Counted from the stretch's first letter, positions 1 to 9,551 are shown. The stretch: DNA of 20,100 nucleotides from Zeimonas sp036675585 (GCA_036675585.1 JAKFES010000312.1:1-20100); one strand, 5' to 3'. Translations and numbers: made by a program. Notes: generated from the sequence alone by a model not told the origin.

Positions 1-249
1 GCCGAGCAGCGCAGGCGGAGCGGGGATAGTCGGCGAGCACTGTTCGAGCTCCGAGGCGCAAGGTCCGAAGTACCGCCGCGACGAGGGCGAGTTGCGCAGC
101 CGCCCGCGCCGGCGAGCAGCGCAGGGAAGCCGAAGGCCGGCTTCACGGCTTGCGCCGCCGCACCGGGCGCCCCGTACGCCCGTACGCGACGCGGCCCCTG
201 CGCGCCGCGCCGGCCGCGCATCGGCGTCGCGCGCAGTCGCGGACCATGA
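1..249. other. gene-free left edge, GC-rich, repeat-like
   Basis: I see no convincing gene in this stretch, which lies downstream of the stop codon of the binding-protein gene. The 13-base string CGAGCAGCGCAGG occurs twice (positions 3-15 and 114-126). A perfect 7-bp inverted repeat GAAGCCG/CGGCTTC with a 5-nt loop lies at 126-144. No T-run follows the hairpin on either strand, so it is not a classical intrinsic terminator. The composition resembles dispersed GC-rich intergenic repeats of Burkholderiales chromosomes; that likeness is from memory and not verified. Confidence 0.4.
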
Positions 250-1452
250 TCACTGCTGCTTGTTGCGGATCGGGATCTGCATGTCCTCGGGCTTGATCTC
301 GCGCACGAGTTCGGGCACGCCCCAGGCGACGCTCGGATCGACCTTGATCCGGAAGTGATACATCGACTGCAGCGCCTGATGGTCTTCCTTGCGGAACGTC
401 ATCTTCCCTTTCGGCGTATCGAAGCTCATCCCTTCCATCGCCTGGATCAGCGTCGCGGTCTTCGTGTCGCCGTTCGTCTTCTTCAGCGCCTCGACGACCG
501 CCATCGCCGCCGCCATTCCGCCGGCGGTGAAGAAGTCGGGCGGCGAACCGAAGCGTTTCTGGTGTTCCCGGACGAGCCAGTCGTTGACCGGGTTCTTCGG
601 AATCTCGTAGTAGTAGTACGTGGCGCCTTCCATTCCCGGGAAGTTCTTGTACGAAGCCATCGCCGGCAGGATGTTGCCGCCGGTGGCGATCTCGATGCCG
701 TAGCGCTTCGGATCGAGGTCGGCGATCTTGAACGGGTTGCCCGCGCCGGCCCAGACGATCCAGATGACCTTGCGACCCGGCTTGTCCTTGAGCGCGTCGA
801 ACAGGCGCTGCGCGCCGGCCGTGAAGTCGGTCGTGTTGGTCGGCAGGTATTCCTCGTGGACCACCTTCGCGTTCTTCAGCGCATCCTTGAACGCCTTGAC
901 GCCGTCGCGGCCGAACGCGTAGTCCTGCGCGAGCGTGGCGATCGACACGTTCTGCTGATCGAGCGCGACGGCGTTCGAGATCGCGTCCTGCGACGAGTTG
1001 CGGCCGGTGCGAAAGATGTAGCGGTTCCACTTCTCGCCGGTGATCGAGTCGGCCACCGCCGGCTCGACGAGCAGGATCTTCTCGTACTCCTCGGCCACCG
1101 GCAGCAGCGCGAGCGCGACGCCGGACGACGTCGGCCCGATCGCGAGATCGGCCTTGTCATCCCCGTAGGCCGACTGCAGCAGCGACTTGCCGACGTCGGG
1201 CTTGCCCTGGTCGTCCTTCTCGAGCACGACGATCTTGCGGCCGTTCACCGCCATCGTCCCGCCGGTCGCGTATTCGAGGCCGAGCATCAGGCCCGCCTGC
1301 GTCTGCTTGCCGTACGCCTCGAGCGGTCCGGTCTTCGAATAGACGTGCGCGATCGTGATGTCCTTCGCCATCGCGGCGCCGGCGAGCAGAGCGCCGGCCA
1401 TCAGCGGCAGCGCGAGACGACCCGCCTGCCGCAGAATCGAAAAGCTGTTCAT
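250..1452 (-). CDS. ABC transporter substrate-binding protein, branched-chain amino acid type (Peripla_BP_6)
   Basis: This is a 400-residue periplasmic binding protein of the LivJ/LivK-like family, which delivers small ligands (amino acids, amides, aromatic acids) to an inner-membrane ABC permease. The N-terminus is a clear signal peptide with a hydrophobic core (LALPLMAGALLAGAAMA), and cleavage is expected before KDITIAHVYS. The typical opening 'IAHVYSKTGPLEAYGKQ' and the later 'IGPTSSGVALALLPVAEEY' follow the receptor-family ligand-binding fold. I chose the ATG at 1452 rather than the one at 1467 because GAGGAGAG lies just upstream of it and the signal peptide then starts normally. No permease or ATPase gene lies on the right side; partners could lie left of the window, or the gene could be an orphan receptor. 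The ligand cannot be predicted from the sequence. Confidence 0.93.
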   Translation of the reverse strand: MNSFSILRQAGRLALPLMAGALLAGAAMAKDITIAHVYSKTGPLEAYGKQTQAGLMLGLEYATGGTMAVNGRKIVVLEKDDQGKPDVGKSLLQSAYGDDKADLAIGPTSSGVALALLPVAEEYEKILLVEPAVADSITGEKWNRYIFRTGRNSSQDAISNAVALDQQNVSIATLAQDYAFGRDGVKAFKDALKNAKVVHEEYLPTNTTDFTAGAQRLFDALKDKPGRKVIWIVWAGAGNPFKIADLDPKRYGIEIATGGNILPAMASYKNFPGMEGATYYYYEIPKNPVNDWLVREHQKRFGSPPDFFTAGGMAAAMAVVEALKKTNGDTKTATLIQAMEGMSFDTPKGKMTFRKEDHQALQSMYHFRIKVDPSVAWGVPELVREIKPEDMQIPIRNKQQ

Positions 1453-1582
1453 CGAGTCTCTCCTCATGGGTGCGCGATCCGCACGATCGACCTCACCGGG
1501 ACTAACGCAACGACCGTGCCATTCCGCGCGAAAAGACCGCCTCGCCGCTGCTGCCGGGGTTCGCGCGCCCCGGACATCGCTG

Positions 1583-1612
1583 TCGAAGTGTCCGATATGC
1601 GGACGAGTTCGA
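1583..1612. promoter_or_regulatory. inverted repeat upstream of the binding-protein gene
   Basis: A nested inverted repeat lies about 130-160 bp in front of the binding-protein start: TCGAA (1583-1587), GTCCG (1590-1594), ATATG, CGGAC (1600-1604), TTCGA (1608-1612). The inner arms are perfect and the outer arms are offset by one base. The place and shape suit an operator for a dimeric regulator, but no regulator is encoded next to it, so this is inference. Confidence 0.35.
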
Positions 1613-1668
1613 GCGGTTGAATGTCCTGATTCGACACAACGAGAATCGTGAGCCTTGGCGGTGCCCGA

Positions 1669-3777
<2,109 letters not shown>

Positions 3778-3868
3778 CGAAATCTCCGGCGTGGTTTCCG
3801 ACGGTACCCGTGCCCGCGCCGCGCGTCGCGATTACCCTGTTCGCAACCATCGGAAAAGGAGGCGTGCC

Positions 3869-4627
3869 ATGAAGCAGCGGGTCCTGATCACGGCCGGGGC
3901 GTCCGGCATCGGGCGCGAGGTCGCCCGTGCGTTCGTCGCGCAGGGTGCGCGCGTGTTCGTCTGCGACCTCGACGAAGCGGCGCTCGCCGAGCTCTCGCGC
4001 GAGATCCCCGGGCTGGGAACGATGCGTTGCGACGTGTCCCTGCGCGCCGACGTCGAGCGAATGGTGCCGGCGGCGATCGACGCCCTGGGCGGGCTCGACG
4101 TGCTGGTGAACAACGCCGGCGTCGCCGGACCGACGCTGCCGGTCGACGAGGTGCCGCCCGAGGACTGGGATCGCGTCGTCCGGGTCAACCTCACCGGGAC
4201 CTTCGACGTCACGCGGCTGGCGATCCCGGCGCTGAAGAAGTCGCCCGCCGGCGTCATCGTCGTGATGTCGTCGGCGGCCGGACGTTTCGGCTACGCGAAC
4301 CGCAGCGCCTACTCGGCGACCAAGTGGGCGCTGGTCGGCTTCACGAAGACACTCTCGATCGAACTGGGCGACTTCGGCATTCGCGCCAACGCGATCCTGC
4401 CCGGGCCGGTCGACGGCCCGCGGCTGCAGCGCGTGTTCGAGGGCCGCGCGCAACGCTCCGGACTCAGCGTGGACGAAGAGCGCGACGCGTCGACGGCGAA
4501 CCAGTCGCTGCGCAGACTGGTCGATCCGCGCGACATCGCCGCGCTCGCCGTGTTCCTCGCCTCCGACGCGGCGAAATCGATCTCCGGGCAGGCGCTGCCG
4601 ATCGACAACGACATCCAGCGGCTGTAG
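3869..4627 (+). CDS. SDR family oxidoreductase
   Basis: This is a 252-residue classical short-chain dehydrogenase/reductase. The Rossmann glycine motif TAGASGIG is at residues 8-15, the NNAG motif at 81-84, and the catalytic residues are Ser135, Tyr148 and Lys152 (YSATK), followed by the 'NAILPGPVDGPR' segment. The acidic residue after the second beta strand (CDLDE) suggests preference for NAD(H) over NADP(H). I chose the start at 3869 because a perfect AAGGAGG (3856-3862) precedes it; an upstream ATG at 3791 in the same frame lacks support and would add 26 Arg-rich residues. The C-terminus (GQALPIDNDIQRL) resembles 3-hydroxyacyl or sugar/polyol dehydrogenases, but the substrate cannot be called. 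It converges on the Asp-box gene with a 21-bp gap. Confidence 0.93.
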   Translation: MKQRVLITAGASGIGREVARAFVAQGARVFVCDLDEAALAELSREIPGLGTMRCDVSLRADVERMVPAAIDALGGLDVLVNNAGVAGPTLPVDEVPPEDWDRVVRVNLTGTFDVTRLAIPALKKSPAGVIVVMSSAAGRFGYANRSAYSATKWALVGFTKTLSIELGDFGIRANAILPGPVDGPRLQRVFEGRAQRSGLSVDEERDASTANQSLRRLVDPRDIAALAVFLASDAAKSISGQALPIDNDIQRL

Positions 4628-4648
4628 GCCGGGCCGCGGGGGGCTGGC

Positions 4649-5752
4649 TCAGCCGCGCTCGAGGGCGACGGCGGCGATGGGAGGCAGCGACGTCGAGACC
4701 GTCTGCCAGTGCTCGCCGCCATCGGCGCTTGCCCACAACGAGCCGGTCGTCGAGCCCATCAGCAGCGTGCGTCCTTCGCCGTCGACGTCGAGGCAATGCC
4801 GGTAGACGAGGTCGTAGCAATGCGACTGCGGCAACCCGCTGCGCAGTGCGACGAACGAGCGCCCGCCGTCGTCGGTTCGCAGCACGGCGAAGGCGGCGTC
4901 GACCGGAACGCGGCGCTGGTCGGCCACCGCCGGCGCGAACCAGGCGCGCAACGGATCGTTCGGGTCGGCGGCGACCGCGAAACCGAAGGCCGACACCGGA
5001 ACCCCGGTGATCTCGGTCCACGTGTGCCCGGCGTCGGTCGAGCGGAAGATCCCGTTGTGGTGCTGGCACCAGACGTGATCGGGACTCGACGCGCACGCGG
5101 CCAGCCGATGCACGTCCTGCGAGATCTCGTCGTGCGCCTGCTCGGGCGGCATGTATTCGGCGCGCAGCCCCCGGCCGACGAGCGTCCAGCTCGTGCCGCC
5201 GTCGACGCTCGACCATACGCCGCCGGTGCTCACGCCGACGAGCATGCGCTGATGCGCCGGATCGTCGTCGCGTGGATCGAGGACGATCGAATGCAGGCCC
5301 GGCGCGTCGTAGCCACCGCCCGACCACTCGAGCCGGCGCGGGTCGTTCCACAGCGCCTCGTTCAATTGCCACGACTGGGCGCCGTCGCGCGAGCGGAACA
5401 GCCCGCCCGGCAGCGTTCCCGCCCAGACGTCGTCGCCCTTGCCGACGAGCGTCCAGATCTGCTGCAGCTTCCACTCGACGTCGTCGCCGATGTCGGCGGG
5501 CTGCGGCGGGTACGCCGGCGCCGCCACCTCGTGCCAGCTCTCGCCCCGGTCGGTCGAGACGTGGCACTTCACGCCGAAATGACCGAGATTGAGCGCCGCG
5601 ATCATCGGGCGCGACGGTGCCGCCGGGTCGGCGGGAAGCACGGCCGTGACCGGTTCGCCGAGAAAATGCACGTTGCCGATGCGCCAGCGGTCGCCGGCGC
5701 GACGCAGTTCGAACAGTCCCTTGCGGGTGGCGACCCAGGCTCGATCGCTCAT
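4649..5752 (-). CDS. Asp-box (BNR) repeat beta-propeller protein, sialidase-like fold
   Basis: The protein has 367 residues and at least six Asp-box repeats (for example STDRGESW, SRDGAQSW, SVDGGTSW, STDAGHTW, TDDGGRSF, SADGGEHW) spaced as in a beta propeller. Automatic annotation often calls such proteins exo-alpha-sialidase or glycosyl hydrolase. I see no sialidase FRIP motif or arginine triad and no signal peptide, so a cytoplasmic propeller of unknown function is the safer reading. The start at 5752 (MSDRAWV) is preferred because GGAGG lies 6 nt before it; the in-frame ATG at 5758 directly abuts that GGAGG. It follows the MoaD-like gene with a 2-nt gap (or a 4-nt ATGA overlap if the upstream start is used), so the two are translationally linked. 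Confidence 0.88.
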   Translation of the reverse strand: MSDRAWVATRKGLFELRRAGDRWRIGNVHFLGEPVTAVLPADPAAPSRPMIAALNLGHFGVKCHVSTDRGESWHEVAAPAYPPQPADIGDDVEWKLQQIWTLVGKGDDVWAGTLPGGLFRSRDGAQSWQLNEALWNDPRRLEWSGGGYDAPGLHSIVLDPRDDDPAHQRMLVGVSTGGVWSSVDGGTSWTLVGRGLRAEYMPPEQAHDEISQDVHRLAACASSPDHVWCQHHNGIFRSTDAGHTWTEITGVPVSAFGFAVAADPNDPLRAWFAPAVADQRRVPVDAAFAVLRTDDGGRSFVALRSGLPQSHCYDLVYRHCLDVDGEGRTLLMGSTTGSLWASADGGEHWQTVSTSLPPIAAVALERG

Positions 5753-5754
5753 CG

Positions 5755-6024
5755 TCATCCTCCGGACAGCGACTGGAAAACGTGGACGGTACTGCCGGGC
5801 GCGAGCGGCACCTCGAGGTTCTCGCGCACGCGCAGGCGCCGGCCGTCGACGAAGACGACGACGTGCCGACGCAGGTGCGACTGGTCGTCGAGCACGTAGC
5901 CGCGCAAGCGGGCGTTGGCCGCGAACGCGGCGTCGAGCGCCTGCGCGAGCGTCGCCGCGTCGGCTTCGATCTCGGGCACTTCGGTGAAGCGCGCGAGTTG
6001 CTGCGTGAAGATCACGCGAGGCAT
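5755..6024 (-). CDS. MoaD/ThiS-family small sulfur-carrier-like protein
   Basis: This 89-residue ubiquitin-like beta-grasp protein ends in Gly-Gly (FQSLSGG), the C-terminus that is adenylated and thiocarboxylated in MoaD and ThiS. The 'RRHVVVFVDGRRLR' and 'LAPGSTVHVFQSLSGG' segments match the MoaD fold. The start at 6024 is preceded by GGGGGA; longer upstream readings run into the VOC gene in another frame. No E1-like activator, MoaE or ThiG is nearby, so the partner is unknown. Tight linkage to the Asp-box protein suggests the pair act together. Established knowledge covers the fold and the GG tail; the partner relation is inference. Confidence 0.88.
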   Translation of the reverse strand: MPRVIFTQQLARFTEVPEIEADAATLAQALDAAFAANARLRGYVLDDQSHLRRHVVVFVDGRRLRVRENLEVPLAPGSTVHVFQSLSGG

Positions 6025-6044
6025 CGATCCCCCCGGGCGCCCGA

Positions 6045-6482
6045 TTACGACGAGGCCGGTTCCGAGATGATCATCCAGCCTACCCCGAAGCGATCGGCGA
6101 GCATCCCGAAGCGCGACGCGAAGAAGGTCTGCTCGAGCGGCATCTGCACCTGCCCGCCGGCCGACAGTGCGGTGAACAGCTGCTCCGCATGCGCGTCGTC
6201 TCGCGCGTGGATCGTCAGTGCGATTCCATCGAAGCGGGCGTTGCCGCTGCACCGTCCGTCGGAAGCGAAGATCGTCGAGTCGCCGATGCGCAGGCTCGCA
6301 TGCATCACCTTCTCGCCGGTGACGGCCGGCGGCATCTCGCCGCAGCCGGCGGACGCGTCGGGCGTCTGCGGCGCTTCGCGAAAGCGCATCAGCGCCTCGA
6401 TCTGCGCACCGATCGCGTCCTGGTAGAACCGGAGGGCCTCCTCGCAACGGCCCTCGAAGCATAGATACGGCGTGACATGCAT
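6045..6482 (-). CDS. VOC family protein, PhnB/glyoxalase-like
   Basis: This 145-residue protein belongs to the vicinal oxygen chelate superfamily, PhnB-like branch. The opening 'HVTPYLCFEGRCEEALRFYQ' and the closing 'FASRFGMLADRFGVGWMI' are characteristic of the branch that databases label PhnB or 3-demethylubiquinone-9 3-methyltransferase-like; true activity in most members is unknown. The ATG at 6482 follows GAGGAGA at a good distance. The gene heads a minus-strand run with the MoaD-like gene (20-nt gap) and the Asp-box gene. It is divergent from the TetR gene, whose likely operator lies between the two, so it is the most probable target of that regulator. Confidence 0.9.
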   Translation of the reverse strand: MHVTPYLCFEGRCEEALRFYQDAIGAQIEALMRFREAPQTPDASAGCGEMPPAVTGEKVMHASLRIGDSTIFASDGRCSGNARFDGIALTIHARDDAHAEQLFTALSAGGQVQMPLEQTFFASRFGMLADRFGVGWMIISEPASS

Positions 6483-6560
6483 GGGGTCTCCTCGTGTCGT
6501 GGCGGCGCCGGACGCGGCGGGCCGCAGGCCATGGAAGGAGAATGGATGATCGCCGATATA

Positions 6561-6577
6561 TGTGGACGCTGTCCACA
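6561..6577. promoter_or_regulatory. perfect 7-3-7 palindrome, candidate TetR operator
   Basis: TGTGGACGCTGTCCACA is a perfect inverted repeat of 7-bp arms around GCT, in the 188-bp space between the divergent VOC and TetR starts. An AT-rich TATA element abuts it on the left (6557-6560). A 17-bp symmetric site between a TetR gene and its divergent neighbour is the classical layout of autoregulated TetR systems. The binding itself is inference. Confidence 0.6.
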
Positions 6578-6592
6578 AAACACGCGATCGTA

Positions 6593-6636
6593 TTCGGGGA
6601 ATCGATCGCCTGCCCTTCGCGGGCCGCTTCCCCGAA
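6593..6636. promoter_or_regulatory. second inverted repeat in the tetR leader
   Basis: TTCGGGGAA (6593-6601) and TTCCCCGAA (6628-6636) are perfect 9-bp arms 26 bp apart, enclosing a smaller GCCC/GGGC hairpin. It lies 34 bp in front of the TetR ATG. It could be an RNA hairpin in the tetR leader or a second protein site; no T-run follows it. Confidence 0.35.
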
Positions 6637-6670
6637 CGGTTCGCCGGGGTCGCTTGTGTACCCTTGCCGC

Positions 6671-7339
6671 ATGGATCCCGCCCCCCAGCCGCGAAGCACG
6701 TACCGTCATGGCGACCTGCGGCGTGCGCTGGTCGAGGCGGGAATCGAGTTGGCGCGCGCGGGTGGACCCTCGGCGGTCGTGCTGCGCGAAGCGACCCGCC
6801 GCGCGGGGGTGGTTCCCAACGCGGCCTACCGGCACTTCGAGAGCCGCCTCGACCTGCTCGCCGCGGTGCGTTCGGCGGCCATCGCGGCGGCCGCCCTCGC
6901 GATGGAAAAGGAATTCGCCCGTGCGCAGCGCCGGATCGGAACGGAGCCGACCGACGAGGCCCGGATGGCACGCGAAAGCCTGCGCGCCGTCGGCGTCGGG
7001 TACCTGCGCTTCGCGTTCGACGAGCCGGGGCTGTTCCGCACCGCCTTCGCCGCAGCGGCACAAACCGGTGCGGATCCCCCGCAGCGCAGCGATCCGGACC
7101 CGGCGCGCGCCGGCGCAAGCGGACGAAATCCGTTCCAGCTGCTGGGCGACGCGCTCGATCGATACGTCCGGGCCGGCCTGCTGCCGCCCGAGCGCCGACC
7201 GGGCGCGGAATATCTCGCCTGGTCGGCGGTGCACGGACTGGCGATGCTCGCGCTCGACGGACCGCTGCACGGTACGCCGCGCGGACCGTTGCGCAAGCTC
7301 GGCGACCGGGTCGTCGAGATGGTCGAGCGCGGGCTCTGA
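6671..7339 (+). CDS. TetR/AcrR family transcriptional regulator with WHG domain
   Basis: This 222-residue regulator has its DNA-binding helix-turn-helix at residues about 12-57 ('LRRALVEAGIELARAGG', 'LREATRRAGVVPNAAYRHFE'). The C-terminal ligand domain carries the W-x-x-V-H-G-L signature (AWSAVHGLAML) of the WHG subgroup (PF13305). I took the ATG at 6671 because the conserved TYRHGDLRRAL block follows directly; an in-frame ATG at 6494 would add 59 residues of unlikely composition and run across the palindromes. No clear Shine-Dalgarno sequence is present. It is divergent from the VOC gene and probably represses both. The cupin gene 94 bp downstream in the same direction may be co-transcribed. 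The ligand is unknown. Confidence 0.9.
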   Translation: MDPAPQPRSTYRHGDLRRALVEAGIELARAGGPSAVVLREATRRAGVVPNAAYRHFESRLDLLAAVRSAAIAAAALAMEKEFARAQRRIGTEPTDEARMARESLRAVGVGYLRFAFDEPGLFRTAFAAAAQTGADPPQRSDPDPARAGASGRNPFQLLGDALDRYVRAGLLPPERRPGAEYLAWSAVHGLAMLALDGPLHGTPRGPLRKLGDRVVEMVERGL

Positions 7340-7433
7340 ACCCCAATCCCCCGCGACGGCGGTCGGCGGTACGGCGCCCGGAACGAGGCTGCGGTTAGCA
7401 TCGGGGCGCGAACGCTCGAACAGGGAGAACCGC

Positions 7434-7829
7434 ATGAAAGGATTCATCGGCGACATCGAGAACCTCACCGAGGAGAACGCCGACTTTCGCCGCGTGCTCT
7501 ACACCGGCCGGAACCTGCAGCTCGTGCTGATGTCGCTGGCGCCCGGCGAGGAGATCGGCGAGGAAGTACACGACGACCGCGACCAGTTCTTCCGCGTCGA
7601 GGAAGGCAGCGGAGAGATCGTGATCGACGGCGTCGCGAGCCCGATCGAGGACGACATCGCAGTGATCGTACCGGCCGGTGCACGTCACAACGTGCGCAAC
7701 ACCGGCGAGGAGCCGCTGCGGCTCTACACGATCTACGCGCCGCCGGAGCACGTCGACGGAACCGTGCACCCGACGAAGGCCGAGGCCGACGCTTCCGAAG
7801 AGCATTTCGACGGCAAGACGACCGAGTAG
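7434..7829 (+). CDS. cupin domain-containing protein
   Basis: This 131-residue single-domain cupin has beta-barrel motif 1 as 'GEEVHDDRDQFFRVEEGSG' and motif 2 around 'VPAGARHNVRNTG'. In motif 1 the second His of the usual HxH is replaced (HDD), so metal ligation may be His/Asp/Gln plus the motif 2 His. Members with the opening 'MKGFIGDIENLTEEN' are usually stand-alone proteins of unknown substrate. AGGGAGAA (7422-7429) precedes the ATG at 7434. A longer same-frame reading from 6477 is an antisense/overlap artefact across the TetR gene. A strong hairpin immediately follows the stop codon. Confidence 0.92.
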   Translation: MKGFIGDIENLTEENADFRRVLYTGRNLQLVLMSLAPGEEIGEEVHDDRDQFFRVEEGSGEIVIDGVASPIEDDIAVIVPAGARHNVRNTGEEPLRLYTIYAPPEHVDGTVHPTKAEADASEEHFDGKTTE

Positions 7830-7863
7830 ATCGCGCGGGCGCACCGGCGCCGTTTCGCGCGAT
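7830..7863 (+). terminator. terminator-like hairpin after the cupin gene
   Basis: ATCGCGCG (7830-7837) pairs perfectly with CGCGCGAT (7856-7863). Inside it GGCGC pairs with GCGCC around ACCG, leaving only a GTTT bulge, so a long near-continuous stem starts at the base after the cupin stop. No U-run follows directly, which makes it a weak or Rho-assisted terminator or an mRNA-stabilising end. Confidence 0.45.
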
Positions 7864-8012
7864 GCGTCGTGTTCGGCGCGATCCGTCGCGTCGCTCGACG
7901 CCTGCGCGTTTTTCGCCATATCGACAGAACAAAGCCGAATGAGATCCGCGGCACGGCCTTGCCCGTCGATACTCGCGATACGCTTCCACCCGACCACACT
8001 GCACCAGCCCGC

Positions 8013-8531
8013 ATGAGAAACGCACTGTTCGCCGCCACGCTCGCCCTCGCCGCCGCCGTCTCGTCGTCGGCGCTCGCCGAATCCTTCGCTCCGTACGGCA
8101 CCGCCAAGGTCGACCTGCACGAAATGCCCGTCGAGCACGTCGTCTTCGACGTCAACTACGAAGACCCGCGCAAGCTCGCCATTCTCTACAACTTCGTCAA
8201 GAACACGCAGAAGGAGACGCGCGGCAAGGTCGTCGTCGTGACGCACGGGCCCGAGCTGCGCGCCTTCGCGAAAGAGAACTACGAGAAGTACCAGGGAATC
8301 GTCGACCGGTTGGCCGAACTGGCGCAGGCGGGCGTCGAGTTCAAGATGTGCAACAACGCGATGCGCGCCGCGGGCTTCGAGGCCGAGGACATGCACGGCT
8401 TCGTCACGATCGTTCCGGCCGGATTCCCCGAGATCGCGTACTGGCAAGGCAAGGGCTACCGGTACATCAATCCGCTGCCGCTGCCGGTGAAGGACGTGCG
8501 CTACCTCGACCAGCCGCAACTGCGGAAGTGA
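8013..8531 (+). CDS. exported DsrE/DsrF-like protein, copy 1
   Basis: The protein has 172 residues with a signal peptide (MRNALFAATLALAAAVSSSALA, cleavage before ESFAP). The mature part has the DsrE-like alternating beta/alpha pattern: 'VVFDVNYEDPRKLAILYNFV', 'KVVVVTHGPELRAF', then 'GVEFKMCNNAMRAAGF' and 'MHGFVTIVPAGFPEI'. The single Cys in FKMCNNAMR sits where DsrE-type proteins carry their sulfur-handling cysteine. Periplasmic members are common in betaproteobacteria, but their function is not established. The ATG at 8013 begins the signal peptide; no strong Shine-Dalgarno sequence is visible. It overlaps copy 2 by GTGA, so the two are co-translated. Confidence 0.85.
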   Translation: MRNALFAATLALAAAVSSSALAESFAPYGTAKVDLHEMPVEHVVFDVNYEDPRKLAILYNFVKNTQKETRGKVVVVTHGPELRAFAKENYEKYQGIVDRLAELAQAGVEFKMCNNAMRAAGFEAEDMHGFVTIVPAGFPEIAYWQGKGYRYINPLPLPVKDVRYLDQPQLRK

Positions 8532-9040
8532 CCGGGACGATTCCCCGCTTGCACGGCCGTCGCGCGAACGGGCAGCGCAGGGCGCTCGCCGGCCTTGTGC
8601 TGCTCGCGCCGTGGGCGCTGCGCGCGCAGACGAGCGCGCCGTGGGGCGGCGCACGCGACGTCGCGATCGACTATTCGCCGACGAAGGTCGTCTACGACGT
8701 CGACGCAGGCAGTCTCGAGGCGTTCGCGCGCGTCCTCGATCGCATCAGCTACCTGAACAAGGTCTACGAAGCGAACCCCTTCGAGTCGTCGATCGTCGTC
8801 GTCGTGCACGGCGACGCGATTCCGATGTTCGGCATCCGCGACTTCGCGCAATACCAAGCCGCGATGGAGCGCGCACAAAGCCTGACGAGAAGCGGTCCGA
8901 TCGAGTTCCGCGTCTGCCGCGCCGACGCGGCGATGCGCGGCTACGCGCCGTCGGACATCCACGGCTTCGCGCAGATGGTGCCGATGGCGGACGCCGAGAT
9001 CGTTCGGCTGCAGAAAGACGGCTACGCCTACATGCGCTGA
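8528..9040 (+). CDS. exported DsrE/DsrF-like protein, copy 2
   Basis: A 170-residue paralogue of the preceding protein: 'KVVYDVDAGSLEAFARVLDRI', 'SSIVVVVHGDAIPMF', 'IEFRVCRADAAMRGY', 'IHGFAQMVPMADAEI'. The Cys (FRVC), the Ala-Met-Arg that follows and the HGF motif are shared with copy 1. I set the start at GTG 8528, whose TG is the first two bases of the upstream TGA stop. The N-terminus then reads as a short Arg-rich stretch followed by a hydrophobic core ending ALRAQ, a plausible signal peptide with RR, possibly Tat-like. A TTG a few codons later is an alternative start. It converges on creA with only 7 bp between stop codons. Confidence 0.8.
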   Translation: MTGTIPRLHGRRANGQRRALAGLVLLAPWALRAQTSAPWGGARDVAIDYSPTKVVYDVDAGSLEAFARVLDRISYLNKVYEANPFESSIVVVVHGDAIPMFGIRDFAQYQAAMERAQSLTRSGPIEFRVCRADAAMRGYAPSDIHGFAQMVPMADAEIVRLQKDGYAYMR

Positions 9041-9047
9041 CCGACGC

Positions 9048-9551
9048 TCAATCCTTCACCGGAATCGCCGTCGCGCGGTCCAGCGGCACCACGGTCACCG
9101 AGTTCTGCGGCGAGCCTTCGATCAGCCGCTCCGAGTACGTCATGTACACCAGCGCGTTGCGCCGTCGATCGACCATGCGCACGATGCGCAGCTTCTTGAA
9201 AACGAGGCTGATCCGTTCGCTGAACACCTCTTCCTGCATCGGCAGCGGCTGCGTGATCGACACCGGGGCGACGCGCGCGCACGCGATCGACGCCTCGGAA
9301 CGGTCTTCGGCCACGCCGAGCGCGCCCTTGATGCCGCCGGTCTTCGCGCGCGACACGTAGCAGGTGACGCCCTCGACCCGGGGATCGTCGTAGGCCTCGA
9401 CGACGATCTTGTGGTCCGGGCCGATCAGCTTGAATACGGTGTCGACCTCGCCGATCGGCTCGGCGGCGGCGGCGGCCGATGCGGCGAGAAGCAGCGGTGC
9501 GACGATCCGTCGCAGGCGGGCGGGTTCGACGGGGAAACGGGTTCTTCGCAT
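9048..9551 (-). CDS. creA: CreA family protein
   Basis: This 167-residue protein has an N-terminal signal (hydrophobic core IVAPLLLAASAAAAA, cleavage near AAA-EPIG) and a CreA domain (PF05981): 'VDTVFKLIGPDHKIVVEAYD', 'GVTCYVSRAKTGGIKGALG', 'DRSEASIACARV' and 'LVYMTYSERLIEGSP'. CreA is a conserved exported protein of unknown biochemical role, first named from the E. coli creABCD locus; no creBCD genes are here. The ATG at 9551 is the only credible start in frame. Its upstream 40 bp contain a perfect intrinsic terminator, leaving a 12-nt leader with no clear ribosome site. Confidence 0.92.
   Translation of the reverse strand: MRRTRFPVEPARLRRIVAPLLLAASAAAAAEPIGEVDTVFKLIGPDHKIVVEAYDDPRVEGVTCYVSRAKTGGIKGALGVAEDRSEASIACARVAPVSITQPLPMQEEVFSERISLVFKKLRIVRMVDRRRNALVYMTYSERLIEGSPQNSVTVVPLDRATAIPVKD

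Noticed and set aside
6477..7433. N-terminal extension of the cupin gene to 6477
   Set aside because: The upstream frame overlaps the TetR gene in another frame, is Arg/Ser rich, and a good ribosome site precedes the ATG at 7434.
7864..8012. Intrinsic terminator using TTTTT near 7911
   Set aside because: The GCGTC/GACGC stem is only 5 bp and lies 7 nt from the T-run; the spacing is wrong for an intrinsic terminator.
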